This document shows positions 8,148-14,717 of a stretch of DNA of 27,232 bases, in pieces; position 1 is the first letter of the stretch, and each line of letters begins with the position of its first letter. The stretch covers positions 1 to 27,232 of the forward strand of contig DASYMJ010000333.1 of assembly GCA_036009105.1 (NCBI GenBank), in the 5' to 3' direction. The notes beneath the pieces were generated by a model. That model made no database searches. It saw nothing but the letters and a program-made list of their open reading frames with translations, and was not told where the DNA came from. Both the position numbers and the translations under genes were made by a program. Source of the DNA: JAFAVZ01 sp036009105 (GTDB lineage Bacteria > Acidobacteriota > Thermoanaerobaculia > Gp7-AA8).

Positions 8148-8275
8148 AGATCCTTCACGTCCGCGGTCTTCGCCCGCTCCTCCGGCGCGAGGCGCACCGT
8201 CACGTCGCGCGTCTTGCCGGTGGGGTCCACCCAGTCGCCGGCGTCGACTCCGGCGAATGACGGGCGCACGAGCGG
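8148..8275 (-). pseudogene. Inverted block B: permease porter-domain segment
   Basis: Minus-strand reading FAGVDAGDWVDPTGKTRDVT, then VRLAPEERAKTADVKDLPL. This is the porter subdomain segment that normally precedes block C. It joins block C tail-to-tail through the shared bases GGCAGATC (7954-7961 region and 8145-8152). About 60 residues that should connect it to the intact N-terminal part are not found in the window. Confidence 0.8.
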
Positions 8276-8365
8276 GATGGTGGGGATGGGGGCGTCGGGA
8301 GAAACAGTACGAGGAATGTGCGGCACGAAGCGTACGAGCAAAACGTTTTCATCGAATTCTCCGCT

Positions 8366-8416
8366 GTAAGCACCCCGTAAGCGCCCCGTAAGCGCCCCGT
8401 AAGCGTCCCTCCGTAA
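8366..8416 (+). promoter_or_regulatory. Four 11-bp-spaced GTAAGCG boxes
   Basis: GTAAGCA (8366), GTAAGCG (8377), GTAAGCG (8388) and GTAAGCG (8399) are spaced exactly 11 bp with CCCC spacers, then a degenerate GTAACCT at 8413. A 7-bp box plus 4-bp spacer is the direct-repeat geometry bound by OmpR/PhoB-type response regulators. The array ends only about 14 bp before the ATG at 8430, so the transcript would have almost no leader. The binding protein is inferred, not seen. Confidence 0.6.
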
Positions 8417-8429
8417 CCTTCGCGCTGCT

Positions 8430-9401
8430 ATGCGCAAGGTAAAGAAACTCCTCGCTGCCGCCGCCCTCACGCTCGCTGCGCTCGCCCTCGTCCTCGTCTC
8501 CGCGGTCCTGCTCCGCTGGGACCGGACGTTCGACGCGCCGTATCCCGAGATTCATGCCAGCAAAGATCCCGCGGTCATCGCGCGCGGCAAGTACCTCGTC
8601 TATGGGCCGGCGCACTGCGTCGCCTGCCATACCAACAAATCCGAGGCGAAGGCGGTGACGGAGGGGGCCATGCTGCCGCTGGGCGGCGGCAATGAGTTCA
8701 AGCTGCCGGTCGGCACCTTCTACACGCCCAACCTCACGCCCGACCCGGAGACCGGCATCGGCCGGCTGGCCGACCGCGAGCTGGCGCGCGTCCTCCGCTA
8801 CGGCGTGATGCCCAATGGCCGGGCGACGCTGCCGTTCATGGAGTTCCACGACCTCTCCGATGACGACCTGACGGCGCTCATCTCCTTCCTCCGCTCCCAG
8901 CCGGCCATCCGCCGCGCGGTGCCGGAGAAAGACTTCACCTTCCTCGGCAAAGCGATCATGGCCTTCGTGATCAAGCCTGCCGGGCCGTCCGGGGCCGTCG
9001 CGAAGAACGCGCCGCCGGAGGCGCCGACCGTGGAGCGCGGCGCGTACCTGGCGAACAACGTCGCGAACTGCGCCGGCTGCCACTCCAGGCGCAGCCCGCT
9101 CGACGGCAGCTACGTGAGCGCCCGCTTCTCGGGCGGAATGCGCTTCGAGCTGGACGATCACAAACACGTCCTGGTGACACCGAACCTGACGCCTTCGAAA
9201 GTGGGCCGCATCACGCCGTGGAGCGAGGAGCAGTTCGTCGGCCGCTTCGGCGCCGGCGCCGGCCTGCCCGGCACGCACATGCCGTGGCGCGAGTTCCAGC
9301 GCATCAGCGAGACCGACGCGCGCGCCATCTACCGCTACCTGCGCACGCTGCCGCCGTCCGACCACGATCCGGGGCCGTCGCTGCAGAAGAAGCCGTCGTG
9401 A
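8430..9401 (+). CDS. Membrane-anchored diheme c-type cytochrome
   Basis: Electron carrier of 323 aa. An uncleaved-looking N-terminal anchor (MRKVKKLLAAAALTLAALAL..., about 6-28) is followed by two cytochrome c domains with CVACH and CAGCH heme sites. The first domain has the TPNLTPDPETGIG block and a candidate methionine ligand in LPFMEF; the second has TPNLTPSKVGRIT and MPWREF. The pattern equals that of the lipoprotein cytochrome at 3132-4025, so the two are paralogs on either side of the RND genes. The start follows the tandem boxes closely and has no clear ribosome binding site. It converges with the S9 peptidase with only 13 bp between stops. The partner dehydrogenase is not in the window. 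Confidence 0.9.
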   Translation: MRKVKKLLAAAALTLAALALVLVSAVLLRWDRTFDAPYPEIHASKDPAVIARGKYLVYGPAHCVACHTNKSEAKAVTEGAMLPLGGGNEFKLPVGTFYTPNLTPDPETGIGRLADRELARVLRYGVMPNGRATLPFMEFHDLSDDDLTALISFLRSQPAIRRAVPEKDFTFLGKAIMAFVIKPAGPSGAVAKNAPPEAPTVERGAYLANNVANCAGCHSRRSPLDGSYVSARFSGGMRFELDDHKHVLVTPNLTPSKVGRITPWSEEQFVGRFGAGAGLPGTHMPWREFQRISETDARAIYRYLRTLPPSDHDPGPSLQKKPS

Positions 9402-9414
9402 TGCGTCGCCCGTT

Positions 9415-11248
9415 CTAGCGCAGCCGCGTCTCGAACCACTCCAGGATCCGCCGCGCCAGCTCGCGTTTGTGCGCGGGCTGGCTGATGCGGTGCCCCTCGT
9501 CCGCGAACACCACGAGCTGGGTCTCCACGCCCTGCGCCTTCAGCGCGTGCCAGAACTCGAACGACTGCGGCGCCGGCACCTCGGCGTCGCGCTCGCCGGC
9601 CAGCACGAGCGTCGGCGTCTTCGCCTTCCGGATGAACGTGATGGGGGAGCTCTTCGCGTACACGGCCGGATCGTCGTACACCGAGGCGCCGAAGTACGGG
9701 AGCATCCACTGGTCGATGTCGTTCTGCCCGTAGTAGCTCTGCCAGTCCACGATCCCCGCGCCGGCCACCGCCGCGCGGAAGCGATCCGTCTGCGTGACGG
9801 CCCACATGGTCATGTAGCCGCCGTAGCTCCAGCCGGCGATGCCGACGCGCTTCGCATCGACCGGATACGCCTGCAGCACCGCATCCACGCCGCGCTCGAT
9901 GTCGCGCAGATCGCCGTAGCCGAAGTCCTTCACGTTCGCCCTGGTGAAGGTCTCGCCGAAACCGAAGCTGCCGCGCGGATTGGGCCAGAAGACGAAGTAG
10001 CCGCGCTGCGACAGCACGATCGGCTCGTCGCGCGGCCACTTGTTCAGCGACGCGCTGGCCGGACCGCCGTGCACCCACACGACCATCGGATACCGCTTCG
10101 AGGGCGAGTAGTCCGCCGGCAGCTGCAGCCAGCCCTGCACCTCGAAGTCGTCGCTCCTCCAGCGGACCGATTTCGACGCGCCGTCGATCTTCACCGCATC
10201 GTTCAGATGAGTGACCCGCGTCCATTTGCCCAGCCCGCCGCGCCAGACCTCGGGCGGATGCTCGAACGAGCTGCGGATGACCGCCGTCTGCCCGTTCGCC
10301 GCCATCGACGCGCCGATCACGGCGTCGCTGGTGATGTACTCGCCGCCGCGCCACAGCGTCTCCGGTCCGCCGCCGAGGCGCAGGCGGAGGATGGCCGAGT
10401 CGCCTTCCACATTGGCGCCGACGGTGAGCGCCTCGCTGCCGCTCCATTCGAAGGACGCGACGGAAAGATGCGCGCCGTCGGTCAGATTGCGCGGCGTGCC
10501 GCCGGCGGCGTCGATGACGAAAAGGTCGCCGCCGTTCGAGCCGAAGTCGCTCATCAGCCCTTCGATGAACGCGATGCGCTTGCCGTCCGGCGACCAGCGC
10601 GGCCAGGTGATCTGCAGCGCCGGCTTGTAGACCGGCTGCATCGTGCCCTTCGCGACGTCCGCCACGTGCAGCTGTGCGATCCACCAGTTGTTCGTGCCCG
10701 AGCCGGGCGAGGAGGTGGTGACCAGACGCGCGCCGTCCGGCGACCAGTCGTACTCATAGATGTACATGCCGGCCGGCGTGACGGTCTTCATCGCCCCGCT
10801 GGCCACATCCACTACCACGACGCGCTGCTCTTCGACGGCATCGGCGATGACGCCGATCTTGCGCGCCGTCGCCACCAGCGCGCCCGCCTCGCGGCTGCTC
10901 TCGAAGAGGAGGAACCCGATCCGCTTGCCGTCCCGGCGACCAGCGCAGCATGTCGGGCGAGCCTTTCACGGTCGCCACTTCGCGACCATCGACATACAGC
11001 TTCCGCTTGGCGAACCAGGCGACGCGCTTGGAGTCGGGCGAGAAGGCGAACGTGGTGACGTCGCCCTCCCCCACCTTCTTGCCATCCACCCACAGGCCGC
11101 CCTCCTTCACCGCCCACCCCACCCGCCCGCCGTCAGGCGCGATCGCCACCTGATGGAAGGTGCGCACGGAGAGCAGTTTGCCCAGCAGATCCTGGGCGCG
11201 GGCGAGCGGCGCGAGGGCGAGAAGAAGGAGGATCGCGATTCTGCGCAT
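9415..11248 (-). CDS. Secreted S9 prolyl-oligopeptidase-family peptidase, frameshifted
   Basis: Serine peptidase of about 610 residues if one base is removed. The N-terminus (start ATG at 11248; MRRIAILLLLALAPLARA) is a signal peptide. A WD40/TolB-like propeller follows (DGGRVGWAV, FSPDSKRVAWF, YDWSPDGARLV, RWSPDGKRIAFI) and then an alpha/beta hydrolase: nucleophile GWSYGGYM, Asp in AGERDAEVP, His in ADEGHRIS. It probably degrades imported or periplasmic peptides. The frame breaks at the CCC run 10932-10934: upstream it reads LRWSPG, and deleting one C restores RWSPDGKRIGFLLFESS. As written there are two frames (11248 to about 10934, then about 10933 to 9415). The catalytic half is intact, so a sequencing error or very recent mutation is likely. 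The start lies 22 bp from the divergent NAT gene. Confidence 0.88.
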
Positions 11249-11257
11249 TTCGGCGCA

Positions 11258-11264
11258 TGATAAT
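11258..11264 (+). promoter_or_regulatory. -10 element for a leaderless NAT transcript
   Basis: TGATAAT sits with its last base 7 bp before the A of the NAT start codon at 11271, so transcription should begin at or next to the ATG. The opposite strand reads ATTATCA, which could serve the divergent peptidase (start 11248). No ribosome binding site precedes either start. Confidence 0.5.
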
Positions 11265-11270
11265 CGCCCC

Positions 11271-12047
11271 ATGCGCCTCGATGACTACCTCCGCCGCACC
11301 GGCGCCTCGGCACCGCGGGCCGCCACGGTCGAGGCGATGCGCGCGCTGCACCTCGCCCACCGCCAGAACATCCTCTTCGAGAACCTCGACATCCAGCGCG
11401 GCCGGCCGATCCTGCTCGACCTGGACGCGCTGCAGCGCAAGCTCGTGGACGACCGCCGCGGCGGCTACTGCTTCGAGCACAACACGCTCTTCGCCGCCGT
11501 GCTGCGCGAGTACGGCTTCCAGCCGGCGACGCTGCTCGCGCGGGTGCGGCGCGGCCCGCCCGAGCGCTGGGCGCGCACGCACATGCTGCTGCGCGTGGAA
11601 AGCGAAGGAGCGCCGTGGATCGCGGACGTCGGCTTCGGCGGCTCCGGCCTGCTCGAGCCGATGCGCCTGGCCGAGGGCTCCACGAGCGAGCAGGGGGGAA
11701 TGACGTACTCGCTGCGGCGCGAGGGGATCTATTGGGTGCTCTCCATGCGCGACGCATCGGCGGAGAGCGATTTCTACGAGTTCACCGAGGAGCCGAATAC
11801 GCCGGCGGATGTGGAGATCGCCAATCACTTCACCTCGACGCATCCCGAATCGATCTTCCGCAAGACGCTCACCATCCAGCGCGCCACGACGGCAGAGCGC
11901 GTGATCCTGCGCGGCACGCTGCTCTCCCGTTTCCGCTCCGGCGTGCAGGCGGACGAGCCGTTCGCGCGCGAGCAGCTCGACGACGTGGTGCGCAAGGTGT
12001 TCGCCGTGGAGTTGGGCGAGGGACCGTTTGTCTTCGAGCAGGCGTAG
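11271..12047 (+). CDS. nat: Arylamine N-acetyltransferase
   Basis: Transfers acetyl from acetyl-CoA to arylamines or hydrazines in the cytoplasm. The 258-aa length is usual for bacterial NATs. The catalytic triad is visible at nearly family-standard positions: Cys67 in RRGGYCFEHN, His104 in ARTHMLLRVE, Asp119 in WIADVGFGG. The start is the ATG at 11271 (MRLDDYLRRTG); an upstream in-frame start at 11160 would run antisense through the peptidase signal peptide. A GATAAT element 7 bp upstream suggests leaderless expression. The next gene follows after 17 bp with its own -10. The physiological substrate is unknown; NATs may also work in secondary metabolism. Confidence 0.95.
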   Translation: MRLDDYLRRTGASAPRAATVEAMRALHLAHRQNILFENLDIQRGRPILLDLDALQRKLVDDRRGGYCFEHNTLFAAVLREYGFQPATLLARVRRGPPERWARTHMLLRVESEGAPWIADVGFGGSGLLEPMRLAEGSTSEQGGMTYSLRREGIYWVLSMRDASAESDFYEFTEEPNTPADVEIANHFTSTHPESIFRKTLTIQRATTAERVILRGTLLSRFRSGVQADEPFAREQLDDVVRKVFAVELGEGPFVFEQA

Positions 12048-12052
12048 CGCTA

Positions 12053-12058
12053 TACGAT
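12053..12058 (+). promoter_or_regulatory. -10 element for a leaderless VOC-protein transcript
   Basis: TACGAT (within GCTATACGATAGG) ends 7 bp before the ATG at 12065, the same geometry as for the preceding NAT gene. No ribosome binding site is present between the NAT stop and this ATG. Confidence 0.45.
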
Positions 12059-12064
12059 AGGCGC

Positions 12065-12544
12065 ATGCCGAAGATCACTCCCAACCTCTGGTTCGACACG
12101 CGGGCCGAAGAGGCCGCGAACCTCTACGTCTCCATCTTTCCCAACTCGAAGATCGGCACCATCGCCCGCTACAGCGAGGCGGGCGCGAAGGCGGCCGGCC
12201 AGCCGCCGGGCGCGGTGATGACCGTGACGTTCGAGCTGGACGGGCAGCCGTTCATGGGCCTCAACGGCGGCCCGATGTTCAAGTTCAGCGAGGCGGTCTC
12301 GTTCGTGGTCAACTGCGAGACGCAGGCGGAGATCGACCGCTACTGGGAGCAGCTCTCCTCCGGCGGCGGCCAGGAAGGGCCCTGCGGCTGGCTCAAGGAC
12401 CGCTTCGGCCTCTCCTGGCAGATCGTCCCCACCGCCCTGGGCCAGCTGATGAAAGGCCCGAACGCGCAGCAGGTGATGGCCGCGCTGCTGAAGATGAAGA
12501 AGCTCGACATCGCCACGCTGCAACAGGCGGCGGAGAGCGCTTAG
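12065..12544 (+). CDS. PhnB-like VOC-superfamily protein
   Basis: Cytoplasmic protein of 159 aa in the vicinal-oxygen-chelate fold, PhnB / 3-demethylubiquinone-methyltransferase-like subgroup. Typical features are the opening ITPNLWFDTRAEEAANLYVS, then IFPNSKI, VMTVTFELDGQPFMGLNGGP, FVVNCETQAEIDRYWEQLSS and GWLKDRFGLSWQIVPTAL. Despite the historical annotation, members are not proven methyltransferases and most have no assigned reaction. Its stop codon overlaps the first TTAGCAA box upstream of the dehydrogenase genes. Confidence 0.88.
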   Translation: MPKITPNLWFDTRAEEAANLYVSIFPNSKIGTIARYSEAGAKAAGQPPGAVMTVTFELDGQPFMGLNGGPMFKFSEAVSFVVNCETQAEIDRYWEQLSSGGGQEGPCGWLKDRFGLSWQIVPTALGQLMKGPNAQQVMAALLKMKKLDIATLQQAAESA

Positions 12545-12621
12545 CAAGCTCTTAGCAATCCCGCCCTCCCCTCATCCGCTCATCGCGAACTTTTCGGAAG
12601 TCGCTAGCAATCTCTTAGCAA
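12541..12621 (+). promoter_or_regulatory. Two pairs of 11-bp-spaced TTAGCAA boxes
   Basis: Pair 1 is TTAGCAA (12541) and TTAGCAA (12552), with spacer GCTC; pair 2 is CTAGCAA (12604) and TTAGCAA (12615), with spacer TCTC. Both pairs have exact 11-bp periodicity, and pair starts are 63 bp apart. Pair 2 ends 20 bp before a TACATT -10 candidate (12642-12647), so it covers the -35 position, as expected for a response-regulator-activated promoter lacking its own -35. Confidence 0.6.
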
Positions 12622-12641
12622 CCGCGGCCGCGGCGTGTCTC

Positions 12642-12647
12642 TACATT
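12642..12647 (+). promoter_or_regulatory. -10 candidate for the E1 operon
   Basis: TACATT, with no recognisable -35 at 17 bp but with TTAGCAA boxes in that place. It would give a leader of about 25-30 nt containing the AAGGAG ribosome binding site at 12668-12673. Confidence 0.45.
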
Positions 12648-12679
12648 GCGCTCAGTCAAATCGACTGAAGGAGACACAC

Positions 12680-13663
12680 GTGACCGCCACCACCACCACA
12701 CTCGCCCCTCCCGCCTCCGCGCGCAGCGCCGCGCAGATGCTGGAGACGATGCTGCTCATCCGCACCTTCGAGGAGAAATCGGCCGAGCTGCAGGCCGCCG
12801 GCCGCATCGGCTCGGTCTGCACCTCGGTCGGCCAGGAAGCCTCCGCCGCCGGCGTGGTCCAGGCCCTCGGACAGCAGGACTTCATCCTCACCAACCACCG
12901 CAGCGCCGGCCACTTGCTGGCGCGCGGCGCCGATCCGGGCCGGGTGATGGCCGAGATCATGGGCAAGGCCACCGGCTACTGCGGCGGCAAGAGCGGTCCG
13001 CTGCACATCTCGGTCAAGGAGCTGGGCGTGCTGCTCACTTCGACCATCGTGGGCGGCGAGCTCTCGCTGGTGACCGGCGTCGGCCTCTCCGTCGATGCGA
13101 CGGACAGCGATGCGGTCGTCGCCGTCTTCTTCGGCGACGGCGCCGCGACGGACGGCAACTTCCACGAATCGGTCAATCTGGCCGCGGTGTGGAACCTGCC
13201 CATCCTCTACGTCTGCGAGAACAACCAGTGGCAGGCGTACGTCAGCCGCAGGGAGACGATGCTCACCGATCACATCTCCGCGTGGGCCAGGCCGTACGGC
13301 ATCGAGACGCGCACCGTCGACGGGAATGACGTCGAGGCGGTCGCCGCCGCGGCGCGCGAGGCCGTGGCGTACATCCGCGAGAACCGCAAGCCGTTCTTCC
13401 TGGAGACCTACACCTATCGCCTGCGCGGCCACATGGAGCCGGACACCCAAGGCTATGTGGACCAGGACGAGCTCGCGGCCTGGAAGCGCCGCGACCCGAT
13501 CGCCACCCTGCAGACGCGCCTCGTCGAGAGCGGCCAGCTGAGCGCCGAAGAGCTGAGCAGCATCAAGGAGAAGGTGCGCCTGGTGGTCGAAGAGGCGGTC
13601 TCCTTCGCCTCCGATTCCCCCTACCCGAGCTTCGCCGAGCTCACCACCAACGTCTACGCCTGA
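12680..13663 (+). CDS. Thiamine-dependent 2-oxoacid (pyruvate/acetoin) dehydrogenase E1 alpha subunit
   Basis: Decarboxylating subunit of a pyruvate-, acetoin- or branched-chain-type dehydrogenase complex, 327 aa. I choose the GTG at 12680 because AAGGAG stands 6 nt before it; a GTG at 12635 is upstream of that site. Visible motifs: SVGQEASAAGVVQAL, TNHRSAGHLLARG, YCGGKSGPLHIS, and the thiamine-diphosphate/Mg site GDGAATDGNFHESVNLA...ENN. E1 alpha and beta as separate genes indicate the alpha2beta2 class. Beta follows after 14 nt. No E2 or E3 gene follows, so the substrate cannot be fixed from context; acetoin or pyruvate are the closest matches by wording. Confidence 0.92.
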   Translation: MTATTTTLAPPASARSAAQMLETMLLIRTFEEKSAELQAAGRIGSVCTSVGQEASAAGVVQALGQQDFILTNHRSAGHLLARGADPGRVMAEIMGKATGYCGGKSGPLHISVKELGVLLTSTIVGGELSLVTGVGLSVDATDSDAVVAVFFGDGAATDGNFHESVNLAAVWNLPILYVCENNQWQAYVSRRETMLTDHISAWARPYGIETRTVDGNDVEAVAAAAREAVAYIRENRKPFFLETYTYRLRGHMEPDTQGYVDQDELAAWKRRDPIATLQTRLVESGQLSAEELSSIKEKVRLVVEEAVSFASDSPYPSFAELTTNVYA

Positions 13664-13677
13664 GAGGAAATTGGACC

Positions 13678-14634
13678 ATGAGAACGATCACTGCTGATGA
13701 AGCCATGACCGAAGCGCTGGCCGAGGAGATGCGCCGCGATCCGCGCGTCATCACCTTCGGCGAAGGCGTCGCCACGAAGGGATTCCAACTGGTGCAGGAG
13801 TTCGGCGCGAAGCGGGTGCGCAACACGCCGCTGGCGGAGGGGATCATCGCCGGCACCGCCGCGGGCGCGGCCGCGACCGGGCTGCGCCCCGTCATCGACC
13901 TGCTGTTCTCGCCGTTCATGACGTTCGCCATGGACGAGCTGGTGAACAGCGCCGGCAAGCTGCGCTACATCTCGGGCGGGCAGTTCTCCTTCCCCATGGT
14001 GACCATCACGCGCACCGGCGCCGGCTGGGGCATCGGCGCGCAACACAATCACAACAACGAGGCGTGGTTCGTCCACTCGCCGGGGCTGAAGGTCGTGATG
14101 CCGTCCACGCCGGCCGATTTCAAGGCGCTGCTCAAGAGCGCCATCCGCGACGACAACCCGGTGATGTTCTTCGCCGACATCGGCCTGCTCCATGCGCCGG
14201 GCGAAGTGCCGGACGGCGAGCACCTGCTGCCGATCGGCCAGGCCGCGGTGCGCCGCGAGGGGGCCGACGCGACGCTCATCTCGTACGGCAAGACGGTGAG
14301 CCACTGCCTGACCGCGGCCGTGGGGCTGCAGGAGGCCGGCCTCTCCGTGGAGGTGATCGACCTCCGCTCCCTCAAGCCGCTCGACGAAGCGACGATCCTC
14401 GCCTCGGTGCGCAAGACGGGGCGCGCCGTGGTGGTGCACGAGGCCAGCGGCCCGTGCGGCGTTGGCGCCGAGGTCGCGGCCATCGTGGCGGAGAAGGCGT
14501 TCGGCGCGCTGAAGGCGCCGGTCATCCGGGTGACCGGTCCCGACGCGCCGGCGCCGGCGTCGTTCCCGCTCGAGGCGGCGTACGTCCCGCAGCCGGATCG
14601 CATCGCCGCCGCGGTGCGGGCCCAGATCGGTTGA
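13678..14634 (+). CDS. 2-oxoacid dehydrogenase E1 beta subunit
   Basis: Partner of the preceding E1 alpha, 318 aa, completing the thiamine active site at the subunit interface. Motifs include the N-terminal helix ITADEAMTEALAEEMRRD, then VITFGEGV, RVRNTPLAEGIIAGTAAGAA, GGQFSFPMVTITRTGAGWG, the QHNHNNEAWFVHSPGLKVVM block and the C-terminal transketolase domain (EVIDLRSLKPLDEATILASV, VVVHEASGPCGVGAEVAAIV). GAGAGG stands a little far (about 10 nt) from the ATG. The gene ends directly at a hairpin repeat, which closes the operon. Confidence 0.93.
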   Translation: MRTITADEAMTEALAEEMRRDPRVITFGEGVATKGFQLVQEFGAKRVRNTPLAEGIIAGTAAGAAATGLRPVIDLLFSPFMTFAMDELVNSAGKLRYISGGQFSFPMVTITRTGAGWGIGAQHNHNNEAWFVHSPGLKVVMPSTPADFKALLKSAIRDDNPVMFFADIGLLHAPGEVPDGEHLLPIGQAAVRREGADATLISYGKTVSHCLTAAVGLQEAGLSVEVIDLRSLKPLDEATILASVRKTGRAVVVHEASGPCGVGAEVAAIVAEKAFGALKAPVIRVTGPDAPAPASFPLEAAYVPQPDRIAAAVRAQIG

Positions 14635-14715
14635 TGTACGGCCGGCTCTCCAGCCGGCCCAATCGCGACATAACGGATCTGCCATGTTCGGGCCGGCTGG
14701 AGAGCCGGCCCTACA
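14635..14715. repeat. Hairpin repeat with 26-bp arms, family 2
   Basis: Arms at 14635-14660 and 14690-14715 are complementary over 26 bp with a single mismatch (GTACA against CTACA), around a 29-bp loop. Each arm itself contains the palindromic GGCCGGCTCTCCAGCCGGCC. The repeat begins on the base after the E1 beta stop (14632-14634) and ends 2 bp before the stop of the convergent gene (14718-14720). A bidirectional terminator is likely. Confidence 0.85.
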
Positions 14716-14717
14716 TT

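Noticed and set aside
7239..8275. Shufflon or phase-variable invertible cassette
   Set aside because: No recombinase gene and no repeated crossover site at the block ends; only short, differing matches. Kept as an open alternative in the findings, not annotated.
8366..8416. CRISPR array or replication iterons
   Set aside because: Units are only 11 bp with constant 4-bp spacers, so no spacer diversity, and there is no cas, rep or dnaA context.
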